Origin: Bacteroidota bacterium
GTDB taxonomy: Bacteria; Bacteroidota; Bacteroidia; AKYH767-A; OLB10
Length of the DNA stretch: 64,000 bases
NCBI GenBank assembly: GCA_016714005.1
Contig: JADJOA010000008.1
Span: 182,855-246,854 of the forward strand
Direction: 5' to 3'
In this document: positions 50,951 to 61,590 of the stretch, piece after piece
Numbering within the stretch: position 1 is the first letter of the stretch
Layout: each line of letters begins with the position of its first letter
Notes under the pieces: generated by a model
What the model was told of the DNA's origin: nothing
The model's input: the letters and a program-made list of their open reading frames with translations, nothing else
The model's database searches: none
Translations under genes and position numbers: made by a program

Positions 50951-52567
50951 ATGAACGAATACGGTTTAAAAAATCCAAAAGTATCGGTTGCCGATTTTGG
51001 CTTAAAGAACGTTGCCGCTGCGCATTGGAATTTAACAGTACCCGAATTAATTGAAGAAGTAATTATACAAGGTGAAGGCCAACTTACCGATACCGGTGCG
51101 CTGGCTGTTGATACCGGTGAATTTACCGGTCGGTCGCCTAAAGACAAGTTTGTAGTATGCGATGCCGAAACCGAAGAGTCGGTTTGGTGGAGTGATGTAA
51201 ACATAAAGTTTGACAGCGCTAAGTTTGATAAACTTTACGCACGAGTTGCTGCTTACCTTGCCGGTCGCGAAGTTTATGTGCGCGATTGCTACGCCTGTGC
51301 CGACCCGCGTTATCGTTTAAACATTCGTGTAATTACCGAAAGTCCTTACCAAAGCATTTTCTCTAACAACTTATTTCTTCGCCCAACGCAAGAAGAAATT
51401 TTAAACCTGCCAACTGATTGGATAATTGTAGCTGCCCAAGGTTTTAAGGCTGATAAAGACATTGACGGCACACGCCAGCATAATTTTGCGATTGTAAACT
51501 TTACCAAAAAAACCATTTTAATTGGCGGCACCGGTTACACAGGCGAAATTAAAAAAGGAATTTTTTCTGTATTGAATTATGTGTTGCCACATCACAAAGG
51601 TGTGTTAAGCATGCACTGCTCAGCCAACATTGGTAAAGATGGTGATACTGCTGTATTTTTTGGCCTATCGGGCACCGGAAAAACAACGCTTAGTGCCGAC
51701 CCTAACCGTGGTTTAATTGGCGATGATGAGCATGGATGGAGCGATAACACCGTGTTTAATTTTGAAGGTGGCTGTTATGCAAAATGTGTAAACCTTAGTA
51801 AAGAAAAAGAACCACAAATTTATAATGCCATCCGTTTTGGTGCGCTCTTAGAAAATATTGAGTTTTACGAAGGAACTACTACCGTTGATTTTGATAATAT
51901 TTCTAAAACAGAAAACACACGCGTAGCATATCCAATTAATTTCATTGATAATGCTGTTGAGCCAAGTGTAGCCGGTATTCCCAAAAATATTTTCTTTTTA
52001 ACGTGCGATGCTTTTGGCGTATTGCCTCCTATAAGTAAATTAACTCCGGGGCAGGCCATGTATAATTTTATAAGTGGATACACTGCCAAGGTTGCCGGAA
52101 CCGAAGTTGGCGTTACCGAACCGCAAACAACCTTTAGCGCATGTTTCGGAAAAGCATTTTTACCACTGCATCCTACAAAGTATGCCAAGTTGCTTGGCAA
52201 AAAATTAAAAGAGAATAAAGACATTAAAGTGTGGCTGATAAACACCGGATGGAGCGGAGGCGCTTATGGTACAGGTTCCCGTATGAAACTTTCTTACACA
52301 CGTGCCATGATTACTGCTGCATTAAATGGCGAGTTGGATAATGTAAAATTTGAAACATTGCCTGTGTTTGGTTTGCACTACCCAACCACATGCCCCAATG
52401 TGCCGGTAGAAATTTTAAATCCTCGCAACACCTGGGCTGATAAAAATGCCTACGATAACAAAGCTGCCGACCTCGCACAAAAATTCGTTAAAAACTTTGA
52501 GCAATACGCAAGCCATGCCAACGAAGAAATAAGAGCTGCTGCACCTAAGGTAGCCGTTGTAGCATAA
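50951..52567 (+). CDS. pckA: Phosphoenolpyruvate carboxykinase (ATP)
   Basis: This is the gluconeogenic enzyme oxaloacetate + ATP to PEP + CO2 + ADP, in the cytoplasm. It has 538 residues in an intact frame. The substrate-binding TGEFTGRSPKDKFVV, the P-loop FFGLSGTGKTTLSADP and the metal-binding LIGDDEHGWSDNTVFNFEGG, then EGGCYAKC, are visible, and TRVAYPINFIDN plus NTGWSGGAYGTGSRMKL complete the active site. A strong intrinsic terminator follows 21 bases after the stop codon. Confidence 0.97.
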   Translation: MNEYGLKNPKVSVADFGLKNVAAAHWNLTVPELIEEVIIQGEGQLTDTGALAVDTGEFTGRSPKDKFVVCDAETEESVWWSDVNIKFDSAKFDKLYARVAAYLAGREVYVRDCYACADPRYRLNIRVITESPYQSIFSNNLFLRPTQEEILNLPTDWIIVAAQGFKADKDIDGTRQHNFAIVNFTKKTILIGGTGYTGEIKKGIFSVLNYVLPHHKGVLSMHCSANIGKDGDTAVFFGLSGTGKTTLSADPNRGLIGDDEHGWSDNTVFNFEGGCYAKCVNLSKEKEPQIYNAIRFGALLENIEFYEGTTTVDFDNISKTENTRVAYPINFIDNAVEPSVAGIPKNIFFLTCDAFGVLPPISKLTPGQAMYNFISGYTAKVAGTEVGVTEPQTTFSACFGKAFLPLHPTKYAKLLGKKLKENKDIKVWLINTGWSGGAYGTGSRMKLSYTRAMITAALNGELDNVKFETLPVFGLHYPTTCPNVPVEILNPRNTWADKNAYDNKAADLAQKFVKNFEQYASHANEEIRAAAPKVAVVA

Positions 52568-52587
52568 AATATTTTTTTTCTTTTTTT

Positions 52588-52620
52588 CCCCACTTCGTAT
52601 TGCGGAGTGGGGTTTGTTTT
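52588..52620 (+). terminator. Rho-independent terminator of pckA
   Basis: CCCCACTTCG pairs with CGGAGTGGGG (10 bp with one wobble) around a 5-base loop at 52588-52612 and is followed by TTTGTTTT. A long T run also precedes it. Confidence 0.85.
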
Positions 52621-52627
52621 AATTGAC

Positions 52628-53087
52628 ATGGATGATATGAAAAGAACAAAGCACGCTGCTTATATAAAGTGTGTTTCAATAATTGATGAGAGAATTGCAG
52701 GCCTTAAAAATTCAATAGCCACACTTTTAGACGATGCCGAAAGTGAAATGAAAAGTTCTGCCGGTGACAAGCACGAAACATCGCGCGCAATGATGCAATT
52801 AGAACAGGAAAAACTAACTTACCAATTAGCCGAAGCTGAAAATCAAAAAGCTGTTTTGGAAAAATAAATCCGCAACAGGTTTACAAAATGTTACAACAGG
52901 CAGTTTGGTTGATACCAATATAAACACCTTATTTTTTGCAACAGCCATGGGTAAAATAAATGTTAATGGCAAAGATGTAATGGTGCTTTCCGTACAATCA
53001 CCATTAGGAGTTGCGCTAAATGGAAAAGCAAAAGGTGATGTGGTAGATTTTAATGGGAGGCAGGTAGAGATTTTAGAGGTGAATTAG
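52628..53087 (+). CDS. GreA/GreB C-terminal-like protein, frameshifted
   Basis: The start is ATG 52628 (MDDMKRTKHAAYIKCVSIID). The N-terminal half is a coiled coil (IAGLKNSIATLLDDAESEMK, then MMQLEQEKLTYQLAEAENQK). After a shift near 52900 the C-terminal half reads GSLVDTNINTLFFATAMGKI, VLSVQSPLGVALNGKAKGDV and VDFNGRQVEILEVN. The last part matches the GreA C-terminal domain (S-P-x-G-x-A-L-x-G-K-x-x-G-D). It has about 150 residues, so it is a GreA-like factor of the short Bacteroidota type that may bind the RNA polymerase secondary channel. It starts 8 bases after the pckA terminator. Confidence 0.8.
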
Positions 53088-53098
53088 GGTGATGTTAC

Positions 53099-53165
53099 GC
53101 AGAGGCGCAGAGCCCGCAGAGAAAGTAATTTTTATTTATACGCTCTGCGCTACCTGCGCCTCTGC
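53099..53165. repeat. Long imperfect palindrome between convergent genes
   Basis: GCAGAGGCGCAG (53099-53110) pairs perfectly with CTGCGCCTCTGC (53154-53165). Inside, GCAGAG (53116-53121) pairs with CTCTGC (53143-53148). The arms are far more GC-rich than the surroundings. It lies 12 bases after the GreA-like stop codon and 9 bases before the end of the convergent gene. It could work as a two-way terminator. The sequence type (gcagaggcgcagag) recurs widely as an intergenic repeat in bacteria. Confidence 0.75.
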
Positions 53166-53173
53166 CTGACAAC

Positions 53174-53471
53174 TTAATTCAATCTACTCCTTCCAAAAAA
53201 CCTAACCCATACCCAAGTTAACGTAAACGTAGGCACAAAATCTAATCCCGGAAAAGCTTCCTCAATAAAATTGATAATGCCCCCGGCAATACCCACCTTC
53301 CCACCAAACCACCTGTACAAAAGGTAAGATGATAATGGTGCCCAAACCACATCAGCCACTTCTGCAAACCACGGAACCATATAGGTAAAGGCAACCTATT
53401 GCATCCATTACCAAACAAAATAACAATGATGGCAATTTATTCGAAGGAGAAATTATAGATTTTGTTTCCAT
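53174..53471 (-). CDS. Small membrane protein, frameshifted
   Basis: From ATG 53471 the protein reads METKSIISPSNKLPSLLFCL, then a shift near 53385 leads to FTYMVPWFAEVADVVWAPLS, SYLLYRWFGGKVGIAGGIIN and the final FTLTWVWVRFFGRSRLN. There are two or three hydrophobic stretches and a basic end, about 98 residues in all. I do not know the family by name, but small proteins of this composition are common in Bacteroidota. The function is unknown. Confidence 0.6.
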
Positions 53472-53475
53472 ATAG

Positions 53476-53994
53476 TTAAAGCGTATTTAAAAACTTTAAC
53501 GCCTTTTTTCCTCTTGAAATAATTGCAGGCTCGCCATTACGCATTTGTTCTTCAAGCAATAACTTTAACTCATGGCTTAGCTCAGGTTGCTGTTGGCAAA
53601 TATTGCACAACACAGTAATTGAAAATGCGCGTATCGCAATGGCTTCGGTGCCGCTGCTTAAATACTTAAAACAAATATCGGCCGCTTTGCCCTGTAATTT
53701 TTCAGGTACGGTAACATACTGCATAACTCTAACGGTATTACGCTTCACAGCATCGTGCAAATTTTTTTTGTAAAGATTATCAATCAATACCTCAAGTTGC
53801 GGATAAATTATTTCAGGGCATTGTTGCACACAAAAGCTAAGCGTCCACGCAGCTTGAGGTGCAGAAGTATTGTTACTTTCCAAAAGTACTTTTATAAGCT
53901 GTTTAAACAATGCGTCATCGCAACCAATCAGGCTTGCAACTTTTATTGCATTGCTTTTTGAAATAATCTTAGAAAGTTCTTTTTCAATATTCAT
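53476..53994 (-). CDS. HEAT-like helical repeat protein
   Basis: This 172-residue protein is all helical with an intact frame. Repeating units such as NTSAPQAAWTLSFCVQQCPE, DAVKRNTVRVMQYVTVPEKL and EAIAIRAFSITVLCNICQQQ have the pattern of HEAT/ARM-type repeats, with paired amphipathic helices and a conserved R/A at the turn. No enzyme motif is seen. It starts just before the membrane protein gene, with a 4-base gap, so the two are probably co-transcribed. Confidence 0.65.
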   Translation of the reverse strand: MNIEKELSKIISKSNAIKVASLIGCDDALFKQLIKVLLESNNTSAPQAAWTLSFCVQQCPEIIYPQLEVLIDNLYKKNLHDAVKRNTVRVMQYVTVPEKLQGKAADICFKYLSSGTEAIAIRAFSITVLCNICQQQPELSHELKLLLEEQMRNGEPAIISRGKKALKFLNTL

Positions 53995-54043
53995 TTGTCA
54001 ATGATGAAAAGGCAAGTAGTTCAGATAACGTATAAAATTACTA

Positions 54044-54319
54044 TCACTTGTACAGGTTTATGTATTGCTCTTCGATCTCGTAAGTTCCACCTTTAACCTG
54101 ATCTTGCAAAGCCTGCTTCGCTACAAATTCAATAATTGCACTTTTATCTTCGAGTTTTCGTTTCGTTTCGGTTTCCCATTCAACATCCTTTGGAACAAAA
54201 ATTATTGCAACACAATTACCCCCGCCAAACTCATAATAAAATTTTATTTCAGAAACACCATCCTTATAAATGACACTACCTCCTCTTCCATCGCTTAGGT
54301 AACGCAAACTTCTGTTCAT
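54044..54319 (-). CDS. Small hypothetical protein
   Basis: The protein has 91 residues: MNRSLRYLSDGRGGSVIYKD, then SEIKFYYEFGGGNCVAIIFV and a charged C-terminal half. I do not recognise the family. Its ATG overlaps the stop codon of the small membrane-protein gene upstream (ATGA at 54316-54319), so translation of the two is coupled. Confidence 0.6.
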   Translation of the reverse strand: MNRSLRYLSDGRGGSVIYKDGVSEIKFYYEFGGGNCVAIIFVPKDVEWETETKRKLEDKSAIIEFVAKQALQDQVKGGTYEIEEQYINLYK

Positions 54320-54459
54320 TGCATCTGGTTTAATTTGTTTTTATAATTATGCTTTATCAAAATTGCAACAATAGTTACAACAAGCAAAAGCCAAAAATAT
54401 GGCGACCTAAAAACAAAATCTGGTACGTATCTGAGCTGTAATGTTAAGAGGTTATTCAT
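54316..54459 (-). CDS. Small single-span membrane protein
   Basis: The protein has 47 residues from ATG 54459: MNNLLTLQLRYVPDFVF, then the transmembrane helix FWLLLVVTIVAILI and the basic tail KHNYKNKLNQMQ. The stop TGA overlaps the ATG of the next gene. The membrane helix and start/stop overlap make it likely to be real. It lies 23 bases after the desaturase stop codon. The function is unknown. Confidence 0.55.
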   Translation of the reverse strand: MNNLLTLQLRYVPDFVFRSPYFWLLLVVTIVAILIKHNYKNKLNQMQ

Positions 54460-54482
54460 TTATCAGAGAACCATTCAGCTTT

Positions 54483-55523
54483 TCAAAAATCAATTTTTGC
54501 TACGCGTGATTTCAAAAGTTCAATCACCTCATTATCGCTCTTATACCTGCCGCCTATGTTCACAAAGTTTTTTGCCAGCAAGTCGTAACGTTTGCGCATC
54601 AGGTAAATAAATATGTGCAGAAAATGTATTCCGTCAAATACAATAGCATCATGCTTAGCATATTCATTAATGGTGTTTTTAAAAAACTGTGGATGCTCAG
54701 TCCAGTGCATTGCCGGTTTAATATGATGGCTTATATGGTATCCATCATTCCAACATTTGTGATTGTAAGGCGTATTAATACATGTAACACTGTTGCGGTA
54801 AGGATTTGCTGATTGCGCTGCGCATACAAATGAATGTTGGGCCCAGTTGCCCATAAATGCCACAAGCCTATAAACAATATACGGAATAATAAAAACAATC
54901 AAGGTAGCTTTAAAACTTATAAAACTTAACGCTATAGACATGCCCACAAAAAATAACTCGCCACGAATAGTTGCCATAAGCAGCTTATTTCTTTTTTTAC
55001 GAAAAAAGTATGCAGCCAAATCGTAAGTTCCCCGCACATAAAATGATCCTATGTAATGCGAAAAGGCTTTTATAGAATTTCGCTGGTAAGGCATTGTGCT
55101 ACTCTCATCCTCTTTAAGATTATTTTCGGGGTGGTGCATACCTATATGATGTGCGTAATATAGCTCTGGAGAATGACCAAAGAATGGCGCAACCACCCAC
55201 GGCAAATAATAATTTAAGAAGTTATACTCTTTACGGAAAAATGCACGATGACTGGTGCAATGCAACATAAGCCCAAAGGGACCTTTAAATGTAAACGTGT
55301 TTAAATAAGTAAAAGCCAATGCAGTAAGTACCCACCACCAACCCTTTACCGCTGGCACAAAAAGTAAAATTCCTAGTGGAATCATGGTAAAAGTAATCTG
55401 CAGTGTGAGATATATAAAAGGTAGATCTCTTTTATCGCGGATGAGTCGAAGGAAAAACCTATCTAAATAAGTGTATGATGTTTCAACAAAAACAGGATCT
55501 GTTATATCGGGCAGGTTTTTCAA
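54483..55523 (-). CDS. Fatty-acid desaturase family membrane protein
   Basis: This is a membrane di-iron desaturase or hydroxylase. The three histidine clusters are HCTSHR (H-x-x-x-H), YYAHHIGMHHPE (H-x-x-H-H) and DGYHISHHIKPAMHW (H-x-x-H-H). Four or more hydrophobic segments surround them (IYLTLQITFTMIPLGILLFV, WWWVLTALAFTYLNTF, ATLIVFIIPYIVYRLVAFMG). It has 346 residues in an intact frame. The substrate may be a fatty acid or a carotenoid, which the sequence does not settle. It lies downstream of parC on the same strand. Confidence 0.88.
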   Translation of the reverse strand: MKNLPDITDPVFVETSYTYLDRFFLRLIRDKRDLPFIYLTLQITFTMIPLGILLFVPAVKGWWWVLTALAFTYLNTFTFKGPFGLMLHCTSHRAFFRKEYNFLNYYLPWVVAPFFGHSPELYYAHHIGMHHPENNLKEDESSTMPYQRNSIKAFSHYIGSFYVRGTYDLAAYFFRKKRNKLLMATIRGELFFVGMSIALSFISFKATLIVFIIPYIVYRLVAFMGNWAQHSFVCAAQSANPYRNSVTCINTPYNHKCWNDGYHISHHIKPAMHWTEHPQFFKNTINEYAKHDAIVFDGIHFLHIFIYLMRKRYDLLAKNFVNIGGRYKSDNEVIELLKSRVAKIDF

Positions 55524-55687
55524 TGTGTTGTATTCAGATTAACCGATAAACAAAAGTAGTATAATAACAACACAAAAAATTGCACCTTTAAACAATAAAC
55601 AAGCAAACTGTTTGTGATAAGCATTAAACAGAAATTACCTGTTATAGCTTTTTATAGTAAAATCTAAAAGCTGAGCCTTTTAATTAG

Positions 55688-57805
55688 CTACCACTCCAAC
55701 TTCATTTGCGACTTTTTGTCCTGCCTGTCATCATCATCTTTTTTTTTTAGATGCGATGTGGCTTTTAAAATGTCATCAGCATTGCTGAGCTTAATTTCGG
55801 GTCGTGGTTCTTTTTTTGTTTTAGGAGCATCTACCTCGGTTATTCTATGCACCGGAAATTTGGTAATTATATTACCCACCGAGCCCCGGTTTTTAATAAG
55901 CACATCGTTAAAATTAACAGGCACTATGGTGTTTTTTAATTTAGGGCGCGGCTTTAAAATTACGTTTACAAAAGGTGCATTGTTTACCCCCGTAATTTTA
56001 AAATAGAGAATTTTACTGTAGTCAGAGCCCTTGGTAAGGTCGTAAACCTTATCGCGCGTTATGCCCGTAATGGCGCATCGCTTAGCCATAGTACCGCCTT
56101 TAAATCCATCCTTAAAAATGAGGTTGTAAATTTTATCTTCTTCGTTTTTATTAAATACGGCAATATGTATAATGTCCTTTCCGAAATAAGTTTTCTCCTC
56201 TATCTTTTTTATGGAATACTTACCGTCAGACGTTATGGCAATTACATCATCCATATCAGAACATTCGCAAACAAACTCGTCCTTTTTCATGCCGTAACCA
56301 GCAAAGCCTTCTTCGCGGTTCACATAAAGTTTGGCATTATTAATAACAACCTTTTTCGCTTCAATAACTTCAAAGCCTTCTTCGCTTATTTCTGTTTTAC
56401 GCTCTCTGCCTTTGCCGTATTTTTTTAGTAGCTCTTTAAAGTATGCAATGGTGTATTGTGTAAGGTTGGCAAGATTTTCCTTTACATCTTTCATTTTTGC
56501 GTTCAATCCTTTTATGTGCTCATCGGCTTTGAAAGAATCAAACTTTGAAATGCGTTTAATTTTTATTTCAGTAAGGTTTACAATATCTTCCTCAGTTACT
56601 TCGCGTTTGAGTTGTTTTTTAAAAGGTGTTAATCCTTTGTCAATTGATTTTATAACAGCTTCCCATGTTTTCACACTCTTCAATTTTGCGATAAATACGG
56701 TTTTCAATAAATATTTTTTCAAGTGATGAAAAATGCCAGTCTTCTGCCAGTTCATTCAGCTGAATTTCTAATTCGCGCTTTAGCAGCTCCATTGTATTCA
56801 TGGTGCTGATGCGCAGAATTTCGTTTACGCTAAGGAATGCAGGCTTGCCATCCAAAATAACACAGGAATTAGGCGATATAGAAACTTCGCAATCAGAAAA
56901 AGCATACAGCGCTTCAATAGTTTTATCACTGTCTTCGGCACTGTCAGGGTGAAGCGTAATAACAATTTCAACTTGGGCTGCGGTGTTATCTTCTACCTTT
57001 TTAACCTTTAGTTTACCCTTGTCATTAGCAGCAAGTATAGAATCAATGACAGATGTGGTGGTTGTGCCAAAGGGAATTTGCGTAATAACAAGTGTTTTTC
57101 GGTCTTTCTTTTCAATAACAGCACGCACCTTTATACGTCCACCACGCAAGCCTTCGTTGTAGTTTCTAAAATCGGCTATGCCGCCCGTTGGAAAATCGGG
57201 CATAATGTTCGTTTTCTTTTTGCGCAACACATCAATAGATGCGTTTATCAGTTCGCAAAAATTATGAGGCAGCATTTTGCAAGCCAACCCTACTGCAATA
57301 CCTTCAACACCTTGTGCCAATAGCAATGGAAATTTAACAGGCAGCGTAACGGGTTCTTTATTCCTTCCATCGTAACTCAACTGCCACAAAGTGGTTTTGG
57401 GATTAAACACTACATCCAACGCAAACTTTGAAAGGCGTGATTCTATGTAACGTGCAGCAGCGGCAGAATCGCCTGTATAAATGTTCCCCAGTTACCCTGA
57501 GTGTCAATTAAAATATCTTTTTGCCCCATCTGTATCAGCGCATCGCCAATAGATGCATCGCCATGCGGGTGGTACTTCATGGTATTACCAATTACGTTGG
57601 CAACTTTGTTGTACCTGCCATCTTCCATCTCCCATAAGCTGTGTAATATTCTGCGCTGAACGGGTTTAAGTCCATCATCCATGTACGGCACAGCACGCTC
57701 AAGTATTACGTAGCTTGCATACTCTAAAAACCAGTTTTGATACATGCCAGCAATGGCAGTTTGCTGGCTGCTGTTTTGTTGGGGTGTTTTATTTTCTTCG
57801 TTCAT
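55688..57805 (-). CDS. parC: DNA topoisomerase IV subunit A, frameshifted
   Basis: This is the DNA-cutting subunit of a type II topoisomerase. The winged-helix part reads WFLEYASYVILERAVPYMDD, GLKPVQRRILHSLWEMEDG and KVANVIGNTMKYHPHGDASI. A missing G near 57485 (GGGG where five are expected) ends the frame. The continued frame holds the catalytic Tyr in AAAARYIESRLSKFALDV (codon at 57447-57449). A second shift near 56690 leads to the coiled coil and the C-terminal beta domain (YVNREEGFAGYGMKKDEFVC, VIAITSDGKYSIKKI). The total is about 705 residues with a short C-terminal domain. parE lies upstream on the same strand with one membrane-protein gene between them. Confidence 0.92.
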
Positions 57806-57859
57806 TTTGTAGCTGTGTTAACCTTCAAGATTTAAAAACCTTTAAGGTTTATTATATCA

Positions 57860-59531
57860 TTAATAACTATTTCGGGGTTCGTAAACTTTTACTGTTAATG
57901 ATTTGAATAAATATTTTTTATGCTGGTAGTTCCAAAGAAATATGGTTAACAAATCCGAGTTGCGTCTTTGCATTGGTGTAACGTAATTAAAACTTACTGT
58001 TTGCAATTTATTGATGAGTGAATCGGCAACAGCAATGCGGTTTACTTTATCGCCAAGGAAAACACCATCGCTTTCTGTTTTAACTGCAAGCATTACGGAT
58101 GGCTCTTTCATTGTATCGGGCTGCATTACTTCGGTAGTAATATTAAAAAGCAAATGGTCTTTTTTTGTCATCCGCCCCCACGAGTATCTTGCATCGGGTG
58201 CAAATTCAATATGCTGGTCAAACAAATAATAAGTTTCTCCATTTACTTCTGTTGTATGCTCATCCCCTTTCTTAAAATTAATTTGTTTAGTTTCAATCAG
58301 TTTGTAATCTAATGGAATGTTGGCAACAAAAGCAGAATCATCAACAGCGGTACGATCAACTTCGTAAAATTTTTCGATGTCTTGTGGCTTTTGTGTCCTG
58401 AGAAATACTTTCCAGTAAGATGTTTTAGTGGTGCGCTCCCAGTGCAATATCCTGTGCATGTATTGCCATGTTTGAAACAAACTCACAAACACTAAAAAGG
58501 AAAACAGCATTATGCCTGATACTTTAATAATTCCGGTTGAAGAAAATATTACTGACTGAATTACAAAGCCAAGAGGTAAGCTTAATAGTGTCTAAGGAAG
58601 ACAGCAACAAATAGTTGTTTTTTCCTTTTCAAAAGAAAATAAAAACCAGCAATTGAAAAAATCATTACAGGAGTGTAAAGCAGCCAGCCTTTTTTGTAGC
58701 TGAATAAAAACTGCGAAAGGTGTGCATGAAACAGATCCATTGTTTCGCCACGGTTAAACGAAAGCCAGTTGCCGCTGACGTATTTGAAGTAAACAAACTG
58801 AGGTAAACCGATAAAAAAGATTACAGCAATCATTGAAACAATTTGCAAACGGTATTTGGCAATCAGCAATAATTTTTCTTTTAATGATTGCAAACTGTAA
58901 ACATTATAAAGCAACGGAAAGAGAGCAAGCAAAACAGCAGGTGGTCTGATAAGTGCGGCTAAGCCAATGCAGGCAGCAAGCAATAATGCCGTTCGGGTTT
59001 TAAAAGTCTGGTGCCATTTAATGGTGAGCAATACAATTGCGAGAGCAATGCTGAAATGTAATTGTGTACCATTACAGAATCTATTCCGCTTTGGTAAAAG
59101 AAGTTAGTGCCTGCAACTACAACAAGCAAAACAACGGCTGAAACTTTATCTTCAAAAAAAAGAAGGAGCACTTTGCGAAGCAGATATACGTTGAGTATAA
59201 AAACAAGAAAAGAAGTAACCACTGCAAGAAATTCAAATGGTTTTGAGTAGCCATCGTTATCGTATCCAAAAACTTTGCACGCAACTTGCGCAAGAAAAAA
59301 ACCGGGAGCATACACCACTGCCATTCCCATTGAGTAAATGTTTATTCTCCTCCCTTCTATTCCATCAGCATATTGATAAGGATAACTACTTGGCTCATAC
59401 TTTTTGTAAAGCGCATCAAGCCACTGTGAGTTTTGCATGCCAACATCATTATAAATAAAAGTTGAAGGCAAGTAGAGATAATAGCCAAACATATCCCAGT
59501 TTAGGATTTCAAGCACGGGCTTATCTTTCAT
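57860..59531 (-). CDS. Multi-pass membrane protein, glycosyltransferase-family-39-like, frameshifted
   Basis: This is one gene in three pieces. The first, from about 59531 (MKDKPVLEILNWDMFGYYLY, with in-frame hydrophobic residues upstream to about 59640 but no clear ATG), has a luminal first loop and several TM segments (FLAVVTSFLVFILNVYLLRK, VSAVVLLVVVAGTNFFY). A shift near 59000 leads to the next TM block (TALLLAACIGLAALIRPPAV) and another near 58590 to LGFVIQSVIFSSTGIIKVSG and the C-terminal soluble part (YLFDQHIEFAPDARYSWGRM). The pattern resembles GT-C type mannosyltransferases. It lies between parE and parC. Confidence 0.7.
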
Positions 59532-59740
59532 TTTAGCAAACCAGCCTGCTTTAATTACAAGAATGCTGGCGCAAATAATGAGAAAGACTGTATATGATAT
59601 TTTATTTTTAATTGTGTTGATGTGTACTGTGATTAATGTGAATAATGTTTTTACGCACTCCCTACCCCAGCTCGCTTTCGCACATGCTTAAGCATGGAGG
59701 GGAATTGGTGCTATGTTAGTGCTTTTCTTTTTCTTTTGAG

Positions 59741-61590
59741 TTAAACTGCTTCTAGTTCTTCTTCTATTCTTAAATTCTTTATGATAAAATCCTGCCTGTC
59801 GGGGGTGTTTTTGCCCATGTAGTAATCGAGCAGGTGCTGCACGCTTGCTTCGCCATCGAGTGTAACAGGTTCGAGGCGCATTTTTTTGCCGATGAATAAT
59901 TTAAACTCATCAGGAGAAATTTCTCCAAGTCCTTTGAATCTGGTAATCTCAGGCTTTGGTGCAAGTTTTTCTATTGCCTTAACTCTTTCTTCGTCAGAAT
60001 AACAATAAATAGTTTCCTTTTTATTTCTAACCCTGAAGAGTGGTGTTTGTAAAATATAAACGTGGTTGTTCTTTACCAAATCGGGGAAGAACTGAAGGAA
60101 GAAAGTGAGCAACAATAACCTGATGTGCATGCCGTCTACATCGGCATCGGTTGCAATTACTATGTTGTTGTAACGCAGTTCTTCAATACCTTCTTCAATG
60201 TTTAATGCGTTTTGGAGGAGATTGAACTCTTCGTTTTCGTAAACTATTTTTTTAGTGAGCCCGAAGCAGTTAAGGGGCTTACCTTTTAAGCTGAAAACAG
60301 CCTGTGTGTTTACATCGCGTGAAATGGTGATGGAGCCGCTTGCGCTATCGCCCTCTGTGATAAAAAGTGTAGAAAGCATTTTATCAGTGTGCTTTGTGTT
60401 GAAGTGCACGCGGCAATCGCGGAGTTTGCGGTTGTGCAGGTTGGCTTTTTTAGCACGCTCATTGGCTAACTTTTTAATGCCTGCAATTTCTTTACGCTCT
60501 TTTTCGCTCTGCAATATTTTTGATTTCCAGGCTTCGGCCATGGAAGGATTTTTGTGCAGATAATTATCAAGCGCTGTTTTTACAAAATCAACAATGAAGT
60601 TGCGAAGCGAAGGTCCATTAGGGTATGTATTTTGCGAACCGAGCTTTGTTTTTGTCTGCGATTCGAATACGGGCTCCTGTATGCGGATACTAATGGCTGC
60701 ATCAATGGACTCGCGTACATCACTTGGATCAAATTCTTTTCCGTAAAACTCGCGCGCGGTTTTTACAATGCCTTCGCGGAAAGCGGCTAAGTGCGTACCT
60801 CCTTGCGTGGTGTGCTGACCGTTTACGAACGAGTAATATTCTTCGCCATAGCTTGGCGTGTGGGTAAATGCTATTTCAATATCCTTATCTTTTAAGTGAA
60901 CGATGGGATAAAGTGTTTCTTCGCTGAGGTGAGACTTTAATAAATCTAACAAACCATTTTGTGAAACATATTCTTTGCCGTTTAAGTAAATTTTAACCCT
61001 ACGTTAAGGTAGGTGTAGTTTAACACCATGCGTTCTACAAACTCGAGATTGAATTTGTAGTCGGAAAAAATTTCGTTATCGGGGGTAAAGGTTATGATGG
61101 TTCCCGGCTCATCAGTGCAAGGCTTAGGCTTTTGTTCTTTTTTTAACTCTCCACGCTCGAACTCGGCAATGGTTGTTTTACCTTCGCGTATGCTTTGCAC
61201 TTTAAAGTATGTACTAAGTGCATTTACGGCTTTGGTACCTACTCCGTTTAACCCAACAGATTTTTGAAAGGCGCCTGAATCGTATTTGCCACCGGTGTTA
61301 ATTTTACTTACACAATCAATTACTTTACCAAGAGGAATGCCGCGCCCGAAATCGCGGACGGTGACCTGCCCGTTTTCTACGGTAATATCTATACGTTTGC
61401 CAGCACCCATTACAAACTCATCAATGGAGTTGTCTATAAGCTCTTTTATAAGTACATAAATACCGTCATCGCGCGAGGCGCCATCGCCCAGTTTGCCTAT
61501 GTACATGCCGGGGCGAAGGCGTATGTGTTCTTTCCAATCTAAGCTTTGTATGCTATCGTCATTATAATCGGTGTTGGTTTTTTTTGACAT
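59741..61590 (-). CDS. parE: DNA topoisomerase IV subunit B, frameshifted
   Basis: This is the ATPase subunit of topoisomerase IV. The GHKL ATPase has ELIDNSIDEFVMGAG, VRDFGRGIPLG and VGLNGVGTKAVNALSTYFKV. A missing A near 60975 (A4 where A5 is expected in LKIYLNGKEY) breaks the chain. The second part has HTPSYGEEYYSFVNGQHTTQ and GGTHLAAFREGIVKTAREF, then the TOPRIM motifs FITEGDSASGSITI and IATDADVDGMHIRLLLLTFF. It ends RQDFIIKNLRIEEELEAV. It has about 616 residues, normal for Bacteroidota ParE. parC lies downstream on the same strand. Confidence 0.94.

Noticed and set aside
55688..61590. parC and parE as decayed pseudogenes
   Set aside because: They are essential genes with all motifs present, and the breaks are one-base changes in homopolymers.
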